Origin: Lepidodermella squamata
Lineage: Eukaryota > Gastrotricha
NCBI GenBank assembly: GCA_047495785.1
Contig: JBLDXI010000004.1
Span: 2,418,001-2,482,000 of the forward strand
Reading direction: 5' to 3'
Length of the DNA: 64,000 nt
Each line of letters starts with the position of its first letter. The stretch's first letter is position 1. Position numbers and translations under genes: made by a program. This document shows positions 33,539 through 44,964 of this stretch, piece after piece. Below the pieces are notes generated by a model. That model saw only the letters and a program-made list of their open reading frames with translations, searched no databases and was not told the DNA's origin.

Positions 33539-34951
33539 TCAACCAATCATAGAAATCGCGCCCAGAAAATCGCTATCGTAATCAAGTAACAGATCCACGG
33601 AGTTGACGCACCCTGAAAGAGCCGCGGAATGAAGAGCAGTACGGCCGTTGTTTGACTTAGCGTGGATGTTAGAACCGAACTGTTCGACGAGAAGCTTTAC
33701 GATTTCAGCGTGATCACTCTCTGCGGCGAAATGCAGAGGATTCCAGCCATCCTTATTAGGCACGTTAACGTCAGCCTTGAATTCCTCCGCTAGAATTCTC
33801 ACAATTTCAGTGCGTCCGTACAGAGCAGCGTAATGCAAAGGAGACCAGCAGTCCTCCTTACTAGAAACGTTAGCATCAACCTTGAATTCTCCGGCTAGGA
33901 TTCTCACGATCTCTGCATGACCGTTTCGAGCAGCAAAATGCAGGGGAGTGAAGTTATCTTGTTCCGGAAGACTAGGATTAGCCTTAAATTCCCTTGCTAG
34001 GATTCCGACAATATCCGCATGTCCACTCCACGCAGCATTATGCAAGGGAGTCCAGAAATTGTTCGCATGGGCATTGACATTAGCTCGGAATTCAGCCGCT
34101 AGAATTCTAACAATTTCTGAATGACCTTTCTCGGCGGCGTAATGCAAGGCAGTCTGACCATCTTTTGCTTTGGCGGTAACATCAGCGCGGAATTTACTTG
34201 CTAGAATTCTCACGATAACCTTGTTTCCAACTTCAGCAGCGTAATGCATGGCAGTCCTGCCATCTTGATCGGAGCCATCGACATCACCGTGGAATTCATT
34301 GATTAGTATTTCCAGTATTTCCGCGTGACCTTCGAATGCTGCAAGATGTAACAAAGTCATGCCTTGCTCGTTCACTATTAGCGTGTTGGCTCCCATTTCT
34401 GTCGCTAATAACTTGAAAGTCTTAGCATGGCCGTTTTCCACTGCTGCCCAGATTGGCGTCTTGCCATTTGTTGCCTTCACTTCGATACTTTCTCTTGACA
34501 AGTTTCCGAGACGTTGAACAACTTTAGCCCGGCCACAATCAGCAGCGATGTAGATAGGCGTTCTTCCCAACAAGTCAGTTGATAGCGGATCAGCCTGGAA
34601 CTTAGTCACAAGAAGATCAACAATGTCGTCACGGCCCTCTTGAGCAGCCAGAAACAATGGTGTAACTCCTTCGTCATTCATGCAGTTTACGTCCAGGTTC
34701 AAAGTAGAATCCGATAACAGGGATTCGATTTCGCCCGTCATGTGTTGCCTAATGAGTCGAAACAACAGCTAAAATGAAATTTAAACTATTATATTATTCA
34801 ATATTTGAAAATTTCAAGGACGAACCTTTTTCGCAGTGCTTGGATTTAAATCGCCAACACAGCGAGCACGATCAGAGTCCGTAATTTGCAGCGAATTGCC
34901 GGTGGTTGATTCGTGCAAAGCTTGCGGTCCAACTGGTTTTGTCTCAGGCAT
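33539..34951 (-). CDS. Ankyrin-repeat protein derived from a kinase-ankyrin gene (K3)
   Basis: Exon 1 34951-34826 encodes 42 residues starting MPETKPVGPQ; after a 57-bp intron, exon 2 34768-33539 encodes FRLIRQHMTGEIESLL and about 12 ankyrin repeats, total about 451 residues. The repeats are uninterrupted, with cores such as TPLHFAARNGHAEIVRIL. Upstream of the Met the frame continues as SPAIRIIIIEI, which aligns with the end of the kinase domain in K1 (SPAFRNVILAF). The first exon is thus the former kinase tail, and the present protein starts inside it. The kinase exons further upstream are decayed. No membrane or secretion signal. Confidence 0.75.
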
Positions 34952-35710
34952 AATTTCGATGATGATGATTCGAATTGCGGGCGAGAAGCAGTCTTTGCTA
35001 TCATTATCCTTATTTTATTTGTATCAATCAACGCTCAATCAACAATATTCAATATTCAGCGTGAAATGTTAAAGCGTTTCGGAGTGAGTCGAAAATCAGT
35101 TCCCCGCTAACTCGAATAAACTTACACCCGCTTGGTATCATACACCTGAAGTTGTATAAGGATTGCTTAATAATATTTCAAGGCGTTATTCAACTACTCT
35201 AGCAGGTTCATCGAAGCATATTACTGTGAATAAGTAATTTACCTGTCATTAGTCTGTTTTTCGATCCTAATTCCCTGCGTTTAGCTTGACCACTTTGCGA
35301 GAATATGTTGTTCGGCTTCACATCTCGAAGAATGATGTTCGAAAGGATTCCGGAATTTCAGGATTCACCTGCCAGTAAAACTGACTGATCTGAAGGGAAA
35401 CTTACCTTTCCATGCGAATCAGTCGCGTTACAGGCATATTCCTTTGGGTTGCATTGAAATTCTGTGGTATTCATTGCCTTTAGGTGTATTTGAAGTGTGA
35501 AACATACAGAGGCGCCATTTCCACAATTCCATTTCTCTCTTACCAACCTGCTGTAGTTCTGTAAATACATAGGCAATGTTAGGGGGTGACGAACAAAGTC
35601 GCTACGTTGTTCGTTGAGGCAAAACCAAAGTAACTAACTCTAATCATCTCTATAACGAAAAACTCCCAATGTGAGAGCAAATCTGTTCTCCACAGCTGTA
35701 ACTATGATTA
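34952..35710 (-). pseudogene. Decayed kinase exons of K3
   Basis: Three relics in order. Around 35710-35650 the sequence aligns with K1 exon 1 (TAVENRF against MAVKNRF, start codon changed to ACA). Around 35345-35230 it reads ILRDVKPNNIFSQSGQAK, a decayed catalytic loop (HRDIKPKNIF). Around 35160-35100 a remnant of the activation-segment exon contains stops. Exon borders and several motifs are lost, so no kinase can be made. Confidence 0.65.
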
Positions 35711-36061
35711 GGCTAAGTGGGGCGAAAAAGAAACAGATAAGTCAACTTTTTGTATTATAACAGTACTTTTTAGCTGATAAGATAGAACCGGTAGCCCGGC
35801 CTATCACGGCTTGTTGAGGTCGCTTCGTTCTGTCCATTAGATAAGGCGTTACATAAAGCATGGCAGAATAATCCTGTGGCAAAAGGGTAGATGCTTTTCA
35901 TCGCAACCGTTGCCTCGACAAAAGCAGATATTTGTTTGCTTAGCAGAACGCGACCTCGAGATTAGGATCTCGCGACCCATGCAGACTTTAACCATACAGG
36001 TGAATAAGCGGCATAATGGAAAAATCTTTACAAGGCCATGTTTGTTGATTGCAACTTTCAA
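35358..36061 (-). other. Possible cysteine-rich (Ly6/ET-like) exons of uncertain status
   Basis: Two minus-strand open stretches have patterned cysteines. 35576-35401 contains WNCGNGASVCF and QCNPKEYACNAT and ends in a strong donor GGAAAG|GTAAGT. 36061-35849 contains KVCMGREI and ICFCRGNGCDE, like the CC..D.CN end of three-finger domains. They could be exons of a small secreted protein like that at 58017-57399, mixed with the decayed kinase gene. No complete gene model could be built. Confidence 0.3.
35773..35784 (+). promoter_or_regulatory. Double GATA motif upstream of K3 relic
   Basis: GCTGATAAGATA about 65 bp upstream of the lost K3 kinase start; same sequence and position as in K2. Flanking bases also align with the K2 flank (for example the later ATAAAGCATGG / GCGAAAGCATGG stretch). 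Confidence 0.5.
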
Positions 36062-36520
36062 CTACCGATTGACGAGACGTCAAAATGGGCGACATTTCAA
36101 CTGCTGACTGAAATAAAATAAGCATCCCATCAACCTTTCAAAGATGGTTGTATTGAATGAGTATGGTTTATGATCCGAGTTTCGAATTTCTCGAGATTGA
36201 TGCCTCAAACTGACCTTTATAAACTTCAAGAATGTATATTGTTCATTATCACGTCTGGGCTGGAGCCTCGTATTATCTGCTGGAAAACTCTTTCCTCTCG
36301 CTTAGCCACCAGCTCAATCCATTAACCAAGTATTAAAAATGCCTGCCTGGCCTTTGTTTCGGAAATGTCTAACTTGCGTCAAGCAAAGTGCACACAATTT
36401 TTCGCGTCTTTAATCGGCTAATTTCCGGCCCTTTAATGCTTGGCAACAGAAGGATCTATATCCTGAATAGAAGCCGGATAGAAAGCAACAAAAATGATTC
36501 GCACTAAAAATTGAATTATT

Positions 36521-37467
36521 ATGTCCAAGCCTTGCTCAAGCCGAACAAAGTAAGTCTGGCAATACAGAGCAACTACCTTACTGAATCTAATTTGTTTAGG
36601 CTAAGATCATTAGCTGTCGGGATACGCTACATCCCTCTTCATTATGACACAGATCGGAATGACTGGGAACGGATGAAAGCTGAGGCTAAACTGAAGGGTA
36701 GGAGCCGCAAAATCCTGATGCTGCGAAACTATTCCCTACTCAAGAAGTTGGACCTTCAAAACATCCCGCCTTGGATTCGGGTCATCTTCTACTGGAAAAA
36801 AGCTTCACCGATCAATTTACCGAAACGCAGCGATTCTTGGACTACAATCAAGACGGAAACAACGCCAGAGCCGGAGGAAAGGCCGAAAGAGGACACGTCA
36901 CATCGGTACTACCTCACTCAACTTATTATAGGAAAAATCAAGCAGTTGACCGAAGTGTTTCACCAGAATGTCTCAGGAGCGCCCAAGGTTCGAATATCAG
37001 GAGATTCTAGCAACAATGACGACGATGTTTTCTATGTTGAAAATGGAGACGGCGAGGTTTTCGTTACTGATAAGAACGGGTTTTTGATTGACGAGGATTA
37101 CAGCGGGAATTTCGGAGGTTTGGTTGGGGAGGAAAATGTTCAACACTTGGGACCTGATGGCCATCCAATTCCAACTCTCTCGTTTCAAAACAATGCGAAT
37201 CCAACTGAGCCCGTTCAGCCCAAAGTTGGTTTCAAGCCGACAGCCCAGCGTATTCTAATGAAGCGACACGTGCAAAAACAGCCGCCGATTGGGAAGAATT
37301 GGGCGAAATTGATTGCGACCACGTTAGGCCCTCGTGAGGTCCCAACGTTGATTCGAGGTGACGTGGACAAGTTCTTGGGCTGGTATATTCTCACGCTGGA
37401 TGAACTTGAGCATTTGGCTGATATCAAAATTGACTACATGACTGCAAAAGCCTTTGAGAAAGCCTGA
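36521..37467 (+). CDS. Unrecognised family protein, member A (298 aa)
   Basis: Exon 1 36521-36549 (MSKPCSSRT) and exon 2 36600-37467 are joined across a 50-bp intron with donor GTAAGT and acceptor TTTGTTTAG. This start was chosen because it gives a good splice into the long frame. The protein is soluble, with no signal peptide, and has an acidic middle part (DSSNNDDDVFYVENGDGEVF). Three short blocks recur in members B (38694-37918) and C (51215-50409): LRNYSLLKKLDLQNIP, YYLTQLIIGKIKQ and the near C-terminal GWYIL. I do not recognise the family and assign no function. Confidence 0.72.
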
Positions 37468-37917
37468 ATCTGCCTTTCTTTGAACTATTTTGGGATTTTC
37501 CCTGTGAGCAATTCTATAAACCGGTCCTAAGTCTTAATATTTAGCCTTATTCTCCCATTATATTTCAAATTTGATGAAGTGTTAGGAATAAACTTGATTC
37601 GAGCGCTGCTATGTGTCTGTTTGATGATAGAAAAACTGATGATGCTGTACCGTAGCAACGGTTGCTAAGGATTACAGATTCGCGCATCTCTTGGATAGTC
37701 AACCTGAAACCTGAAACTACCGAGATAATCAATCTGGCTCAATGCCCAGAAAGCAGACGTGGTACATCCAAGCTCCAAGTCATGGGTTTTCTGGATTTAG
37801 TTCCCAGAAAAATCCCAGAATTCGTTGAAATGGCTCTCAAGTTACACAAGAATCTGTTTTATTCAGTGTAATTTTCATTTTAGGTTTTAGGTTTAGGTTT
37901 AGTTTCCACATTAAAAG
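37468..37917. other. 3' flank between convergent genes, nothing recognised
   Basis: Lies between two convergently transcribed members of the unknown family. An AATAAA at 37587 may be the polyadenylation signal of the plus-strand gene. TTTTAGGTTTAGGTTTAG (37881-37899) is a short T2AG2-like repeat. Confidence 0.4.
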
Positions 37918-38694
37918 TTACATTCGATTATTGTCATTTAATATGTACCACTGATAGCCGCTTTTCCGCCCGACTACAACAGTAGCCGGAGCCTGGTACG
38001 TTTCCAACTCTCGCATCTTGAAAAATCCTCGCCTCCTGCGCTGCAGCTCCAAGCTCGAATTGTAGTCACAGGACGATAACGGCTTGACCTGGTCATGTCC
38101 CGCATATATGTTCTTCTGATTCTTGATTCGAGCTATGATCAAACTTGAGAAATAGTCACGTTTCGCCGGGTCGTGTTCCAGCACAACAGCCGAGAGTTGC
38201 CGGCTCTTCTTCTTCGCCTTCTTTTTCTTCTTTTTCCGTTTTTTCTTCGCAGTTTTATTCTTCTCAGGCTGCTTCTCTGTGACGGTTGTAACTTGCTTAA
38301 TACTGATCGGTGGCAGTTTCAGTTTTTTCGACTTTGGAGGCTTCTTCTCCGTCTCTGGTTGTTCCGGCTTTTCGTAGTCGTCGTTTTTGAAGTAGTCCTG
38401 AAGCCTGTCCAATCTTTCGATCTGGGTCAAAGACCGCTGGAATCCTTTACTGGGTTCCTCGTCCTCATTTTTTCCGATCTCTTCAATTTTCTGAACCACA
38501 GCGTTGTTGCGAATGAGAAGCAGACCTGGCCGGTCTTGACGAAGGTTCCGTATCGCCTGAAGTCTCAGGAGTTGGAAGTGATATCGAATGGCATCGGTGA
38601 GCGATGAAGGGTATTCTGGTTGTAAAGTTGGCGGGTAGGAGTACATGTCGCTTGAAAGGGCGAAATTCGGTTTTTTTACATCAGCGCAAAACAT
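37918..38694 (-). CDS. Unrecognised family protein, member B (258 aa), lysine-rich
   Basis: Single open frame starting MFCADVKKPNFAL. The centre has a long basic run (KTAKKKRKKKKKKAKKKSR, about residues 148-166) that may be a nuclear or nucleolar signal. Blocks shared with members A and C are LLLIRNNAVVQKI, DYFSSLIIARIKNQ and, at the C-terminus, QWYILNDN. The region just upstream could hold a further 5' exon but none was identified. Function unknown. Convergent with member A, 450 bp away. Confidence 0.7.
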   Translation of the reverse strand: MFCADVKKPNFALSSDMYSYPPTLQPEYPSSLTDAIRYHFQLLRLQAIRNLRQDRPGLLLIRNNAVVQKIEEIGKNEDEEPSKGFQRSLTQIERLDRLQDYFKNDDYEKPEQPETEKKPPKSKKLKLPPISIKQVTTVTEKQPEKNKTAKKKRKKKKKKAKKKSRQLSAVVLEHDPAKRDYFSSLIIARIKNQKNIYAGHDQVKPLSSCDYNSSLELQRRRRGFFKMRELETYQAPATVVVGRKSGYQWYILNDNNRM

Positions 38695-41669
38695 TAGAAA
38701 CAGCGTTCAAATTAATTAAATAATTGCTTCCGGTTGAGCTATACCTGCGAAGAGGGTTGAGTTCCTCTCAGCCTATGTTGAGTATTATTGGCTAAATTTG
38801 AATGATCGAGCGTTACGCATTGGAAATATTTCAGGTGAAAAAGCAACATCCGGTGTGTTCCAGCATTTCCTCTGCGACCTGTCGAATAAAGCGGCCGTCA
38901 GGTGACTAATTTTCTTTACAACGGATATGTAAGTTATGTACGGAAGAAACATCGCTTGAGTATGGGTTAAGACTGATATGCTCAATGTGAAGAATATGCG
39001 ACCAACATCAGTAATTAGTCATTGTTTCAAGGAAATTGAACCAAAAAAGTAAATAATGGGTGAAATACTTCGTTCGGGGTTTGAGTATGTGATTTTTCCA
39101 GTGATAAACAACTGGCAAATGACGCACTTTTATCCCATTTCCGAGCGCGAAATTTCGTCCATTTTGGGACTTCTTATTCCCGTTAACCTGAAAGCCAATT
39201 GCTCTGAAAAATGGTGACGGAGGGATATCAATCTGAGGTCAAACCATGGGCTGACGTTTGAATGAGTCATAAAGCTTCTTTATCCCTGAACTACAGTGCT
39301 CCCTCGTTAGTGGCACCCTCCTTAAAAGAACTCCCTCGTTTGTGGACCGTAAATTTGGACCCAGCTAAATAAATTAGTTGTAAATTTGTAATGAAACAAA
39401 AAATAATTATTTGATAGATTTCAAAAATTAAGTGTGAAAATTTAAAATAATAAAGCGTTCCTAGAAACCTAGCGGCGCGTTGTCGTGGTTTTGAGAGATC
39501 CAGTTATTTCAATTTTTGTTCAAACGAGTTGAAAGATCAGCAGTGCATTAAGCTGTTCTTGTGGCTTTGAAATGGCTGTGATTATGCAACAGAGTGTGTG
39601 GATTAGCTGCCACTCAAGTTGTCTTGCTTTTTTCTTCAACTTTTCCATCAGAAATTACGCCAGTTTATCAGACAAAATCAGCAATTAATTTCAATAACTA
39701 TAAAAATGCCCGTCAATCTTCTATCTCCTTGATTTGCAGATTCTTCCTCAGGTAAATTGCTGATCAACTAAAAGACTCATCTGAATTGTCCTGATTTTTT
39801 ATTTTTCAGCTTTTTCCCGGCCAGAAAATCTCTTGAAATTTACCAGCATTATTAGCATGATCAAATTGGGATATAAATCGTGTTATTAAGGAAACTGAAA
39901 CTTCCTAATTTTGTTCCCGGCTGTGTTGCGTAATGCGTAATCATGAAGAATCACGTCCTTGTTTTAAGATTTATTTTAATTTCGATACATGGATTCATTC
40001 TCATAATTAGGTCGATTTCATTCGTTCCAGTTGTCCTGAGTTATTGGAATTATTAGCCGATTTCGATAGTCGATAGGCCTGATCTAACATGAAACTGGCT
40101 GCCACTACTCTACGATTTCATTGCTCAACGCCTTGGCAATTTAACGGGTTTTTTCACAAATTTTAATCATTCGATTTTGACTTTGAAAATCGTAACATCC
40201 CGAGGAGGGGCGGCGGGAGCTTCTGCCCGATTTCTGATCTTGATAGGCCAGTCGAATGAAAACGAGATCACGCCATTCAATCTAAACATCCTCTTGTTCC
40301 CTATCCCCTCTTGACGGAACCACACGTCTTATGCCTTGAAATCGGTCCGTGATTGCTCAATGCCATTAATTCGATGAATTTCAAAAAGAAAAAGTCAGGT
40401 TAACCGCGAAAAAATTATCGAAAATACATCATTCATCCTAATTGTTTCAGATTTCATATTTTTTTTTAATAATTTGTTGTAATTAAGTTCCTCAGGATCA
40501 TCAGCCAGCGCGGGTTCCCTGAAAGTTGGGCAGAACCTCAATAAGCCTCAGGTACAGCTGTATCGCCTCTTGTGTTTATTCTACCTAGTATATCGTCATA
40601 TCCCGGTGTTAGGGTTTCAGGGTAAAGATGACTTTACTTGAGCAGGCTTAAATATCATGTTATGCACTCTACGAGTACAGCTTGCGTTCATAAGTTCACA
40701 CAGTTCATGTAGTGCTAACTCATAACGTGACTACAATATGATGATAGCTTCAACTACCTCAACATGTATAATTATCGGTAGGTTGAATGTGAGCCAAATC
40801 TGAATCTGATTCCAACATAATTCTATGAATTTTAGGCGAAGCATGAGTTCTTGATAGAACACTGCATTATCTTGAGAATGTTTGGCTGAATTTGCTGGTG
40901 ATTTATTCAGAAGTATTCTGGTCAATCTTGACCAAGGTGATTGATTTTATAAGCTGTTATTTCAAATGAAATTTCTTTGCCAAATCGGACGAGCTGGGCA
41001 TTTTTGAATCAAATCGAAATAATGAGTTTTCAGGTTTTTTTATTCTGAGTTCGTTAACCCCAGGCAGGACTTCAAATCAGAGTAAAAAACAAGGCCAGCC
41101 AGGCAAATCAAAGCCGCCCTGTCAAATAAGAATAAAAACTTGGCGACGATCTTACGATTCATAGTGTTACTGTTTCAGAGCCTTCAGCGAGCGAAATTTG
41201 TAATGACACGTAATCCGTGTCCGTCTCTTTCTGCGCATTGGCATGGAAACTGTCTTAAGTCGTAGAAACGGTCTATTTTTAGCTTCTGCATTCAATTACA
41301 GCCCTCGCTATAGCTTTCCCTTGTTTAAAGACCGGGTGTGGCTCCCGACCCAGTGCTTTTATCGAGGAAGCACTGTATCGATCTTTACCGAAAGTTGATT
41401 GCCATTTTTTTGTCCGATGCTACCTGCTGTTCAACGTTCTAATTAAAGGTTCGGCGCCGTTGAATTCGGATTCGGATAATCACTATGCTCTCCAGCCAGC
41501 ATCATGAAAGCAGTGCCCAGGCCCGGAGTCATTAAGCTAATTCCAAGCTTACATCCATGCGGTGCCATTCTGCTCAAAAACTGAAAAAGCATACATTACA
41601 TTTGCATATACATACAGATAAAAATCTTAGTAAAAGTGTCCAAATTTAGAGGCTAAATTTATTCAAATT
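38695..41669. other. Long intergenic region
   Basis: About 3 kb with no gene that can be supported; all open frames are short and without domain or splice support. At 39292-39360 TACAGTGCTCCCTCGTTAGTGG, with a second CTCCCTCGTTTGTGGACC copy, resembles the terminus of pogo/Tigger-type Tc1 elements with TA in front. No matching opposite end was found. The rest is moderately AT-rich. Confidence 0.4.
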
Positions 41670-42135
41670 CTTCGAAATTTGCTGACAACTACGCCGCGTG
41701 TTTGAATGACCTGAAACCAGCCGCGCTTCCAAAGTATTTCCTCTCCTCGCTGACTGTTGGCAACTTCCGTCAACAACTTGAAGCCTGTGAGGCGGTACCA
41801 GGCGCCCGTTTGGCAACCCTGTCATCACTAGCTGATTACACGTTACACGGCGGCCAACCAAGTCGCATCTACTTCGAACTCGTCAGTCTTCGTCTGCATG
41901 GTCGCTGATTTCAAATGGGAGGATGGCAGTCTCGTTGCGATCGATTCACCTTTCTGGATTGCTGGCTTTGCTCCGACAAACTACGGCCAATGTGAGTATC
42001 GTTCATTTGCAGGCCTCCTTACCTTTTCGCTTTCATTTGCTCATTTTCAGGTATGATGTTGACGAATGACGGCTTCATGGATTTTCCATGCGGCGGAACC
42101 GCATTTGGTCTTTGCGGAGATGTAAGCTCATGAAT
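41670..42135 (+). pseudogene. C-type lectin domain relic
   Basis: Fragments of one CTLD appear in three frames in the right order: CEAVPGARLATLSSLADY, then SSSAWSL, then DFKWEDGSLVAIDSPFWIAGFAP and, after a short intron (donor GTGAGT near 41991, acceptor TTTTCAG), CMMLTNDGFMDFPCGG. The frame changes between them, so no continuous protein results. Sugar-binding motifs of the EPN/QPD type are not visible. No upstream signal peptide exon was found. Confidence 0.6.
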
Positions 42136-42181
42136 AAGGAATGCGCGATCGTGAGTGGAAAACATTCACTAGGGCACGATT

Positions 42182-42219
42182 TTGAGACTAATTAAACGTG
42201 ATAATCGATAAAAGCTTCC
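42182..42219 (+). promoter_or_regulatory. Conserved upstream block of GPCR A
   Basis: TTGAGACTAATTAAACGTGA followed by TAATCGATAAAAGCTTCC, about 185-220 bp before the start codon. Almost identical in front of the GPCR pseudogene (44767-44796) and GPCR C (45688-45725). Contains a TAATTA homeodomain-type core and a GATAATCGAT element. Confidence 0.65.
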
Positions 42220-42400
42220 GGATAAATTAACTCGAGCAGGAATAGAGTGCACCGTCTTTTCTAAAACGCTCACATTAATATAAGAGCCCTTTTTTATAAT
42301 AAACAAGTTCTCCAACCCATAATATTGAATCTAAAGTCGTCTTGCGAAGAAATGCTCGATTCGTAAAGATTAGTAACAGGTTTTTCTTAAATTTATTACG

Positions 42401-44653
42401 ATGGTTCTGAGTTATTTGAAATTTGCCTACGATATGGCTGTTTCTGCTGCGTCAATACTTCTTAATGGCCTCGTGGTTGCAAGTGTTTGGAACTCAAACT
42501 TTCAGCCGAAAGGATACAGAAAATTCCTGATCTGCCTCGCTTTCTCGGATCTATACATTGCTCTTGTGAACCTTTGCTACCTGGCACGTAACATCTACCC
42601 ACAAGAAATGTACGATTCCGGCGAAATTCAAACATGGGATTTGAAGTACACTTTCCGAAATTTCCAGCTCGCTGGATTCATGGTTTGAATCTTAAAAGAT
42701 TTGCGAGATCATCTAAAACCATTTTATTCTGTTATTTTAATCAGGCCAATCTTTTGTCGCTTGTGGCAATGTCGACAGATCACTTCATTGGAATAGTAAG
42801 AAATTCTGGGTACAGTTTCTTTTAACTCTGGTGTCGTTTTTTCAGATGTATCCCCTTCACTACAACACGGTAAAATTTGAGAAAATCCCTGTGGGTGTAT
42901 CATCTTCGGTTTTTTAGTACCTGAGAGGGCGGAATTGCAGAATTATTATCACTCTAATCTGGGTATCGGCGTTCGTAATTGGTTTGTTTGCTAGCGAGAA
43001 GCGATTTCATTTAATGTTTTATTTCTTCAGGTTTCTGTGACGTTTTCATTCGTGCCGCATCGCGTGGCTTGCACCTTGATTACTCCTCTAATATATCCTC
43101 TGAATACGAAGCAGAAATCGAAGACGAAGATTGGGGAGAGTTGTTTGTCGAATCTGAAGCAGAATTTGCTCTAAATGCTTCAAGAATAGAGAATTTTAGC
43201 TTGATTGATCCGCTCTATGATTCAAATAACGAGAGCATTACGCCAGCGGAGTTGAAATACCGCGTCAACAAGCTTTTGCAGATTTTCAAGCCGAAAGCTG
43301 ATGAGAAAGAATACACCCTCGAGTTCGCTGTGATTGCTATGACAGCTATTTGTCTAGCTTTTCTCATCGTTTGCTACGGCCGTGTGTTTCAAGAGGTGAT
43401 TTATTCAATCCCCAAATTTACAGCATTTCAAGTTTTTTTTTTCATTTTAGGGATTTCGAAATCATTCCGTGAATTTGAGAAAGCTAGTCGTAACAACTTG
43501 CATCCTACTCGGTGCTTTCAGCATATGGTTTGTTTAAGCCTAGTTCTAAGCATATAGACAAATAAACTAATAATAGACCAGAGCAATTCGATACTGCCAA
43601 ATTTATTCAAAAATTTCCATTTCAAAATGTTGAATTATCCTTCACTTCGTGTTGCCGTTGAAATGACGGCTTTCACCATGCAATGTTGAAGCTGCATCAC
43701 AAATGTCCCCGAAAATGACATTTTTGACACTTTGAAATTGCGATTGCTAAACCTGCGGGCTCAAAATTATATCAATATAATCACTCATAGAGAATTTTGC
43801 GAGCTTCTGTGGTAAAATTTGAATCCATTTAGCGCGAAAATGGAATCTGAGGTTGGGCAAATTGCGATGCGAGAATTCAGAGTTTCTTGAGGCGAAACCT
43901 TTTGCGATATTCATATGACAGTGGATATGAAGCAGAAAATTTGATTTCATCAGTATTCAAATGCGCTAGTGTCCAATCTGTTTTAATTTGTTTTGACTTA
44001 AAGATAAATTGATCACTTTAATCTGATTTAGTTGGCTGCCCTTCATGAGCTTTGAGTTCTTCATGTATCTAAGCCTGATGGTGGGCTCTCAAAGCAAACC
44101 GTCCACATCTCAGTATGTTCAAGCATGAAATTACATGTTTAATAATATAGTGATTCATTTTGGCAGCTCCCTCTCTGTCCATGAAATTTTCCACAGCTTA
44201 TTGATGTCGGCACCATTAATTGACCCGCTGATATATTCTGCGAGGTTGTGCGCTATGCGGAGGTGAGACTATTTCATGAATTCAGTAAATTTGAAAAATT
44301 CGAAGATTTTTAGACTTATACTGCTTCGATTGGCGGGTATACTGCCCTGCTGGAGAAAGATGATCCGGTTCGGAGCAATGACCCGTATTTCCCTTCAAAC
44401 GGCTTTCTCAGTCTCGTCAGTCAAACACCCAGTAGCTCACGACACCCTTGTGAATTCCAAGTCATTTGACGTTGACATCGCCCTCGGCTTAATCGATGAT
44501 GGAGATGGGATGGAAATCAGTGCAGCCGATGCTCATTCAACTGGCGTCCGGGGCTTCTACGAAGCTGTTGCCGAGCTTCACATGCCGGACGACAAATTGC
44601 TCAGCCACCGAGATGCAGTTGACAAGCCTCTTCCTACAAGACAGGGATATTGA
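42401..44653 (+). CDS. Rhodopsin-like (class A) G protein-coupled receptor A
   Basis: Nine exons: 42401-42682, 42745-42795, 42846-42869, 42918-42981, 43031-43395, 43451-43527, 44032-44112, 44167-44262 and 44314-44653; all phases agree, 459 residues. Seven membrane segments are visible: LLNGLVVASVW (TM1), LAFSDLYIALV (TM2), LLSLVAMSTDHF (TM3, DHF in place of DRY, then MYPLHY), IIITLIWVSAFVIG (TM4), FAVIAMTAICLAFLIVCY (TM5), ILLGAFSICWLPF (TM6), APLIDPLIYSARL (TM7, DPxIY form). The second extracellular loop is unusually long, about 90 residues, and very acidic (SSEYEAEIEDEDWGELF). A cytoplasmic tail of about 115 residues follows. Ligand unknown. It has exactly the same exon layout as GPCR C. 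Confidence 0.88.
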
Positions 44654-44766
44654 TCGCAGAAGACGAGCATGATTACTTTACCATTACCCCTAATCAACTC
44701 ATAATCAGTTCTCCCGCAGTTCTTGTTTGTGCGGATGGGCGGGGAGACATTCATCCGAGCGTGATT

Positions 44767-44796
44767 TTGAGACTAATTAAACGTGATAATCGATAA
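44767..44796 (+). promoter_or_regulatory. Conserved upstream block in front of the GPCR pseudogene
   Basis: TTGAGACTAATTAAACGTGA followed by TAATCGATAA, same core as at 42182 and 45688; kept although the gene behind it is broken. Confidence 0.6.
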
Positions 44797-44964
44797 GAGA
44801 CTCAGTAGAAACAGAAAGCGCCGGCTATAATAAAAAAAACTCATATTCACACATATTAGAGTATCTTTTTTAATAAAGCTGTCGGTCGCATGTTGACTCT
44901 ACAGTAAGTTCGACGAAACAATCGATTATTATTAGTTCGATTCAATTTTTTATTCTGAGTGATT

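Noticed and set aside
34846-35031. Separate small minus-strand gene
   Set aside because: This is the antisense-frame neighbour of the K3 first exon and former kinase tail, already covered.
39292-39360. pogo/Tigger-like terminus CAGTGCTCCCTCGTT
   Set aside because: Only one end was found and no transposase; kept as a note in the intergenic entry and not as a mobile element.
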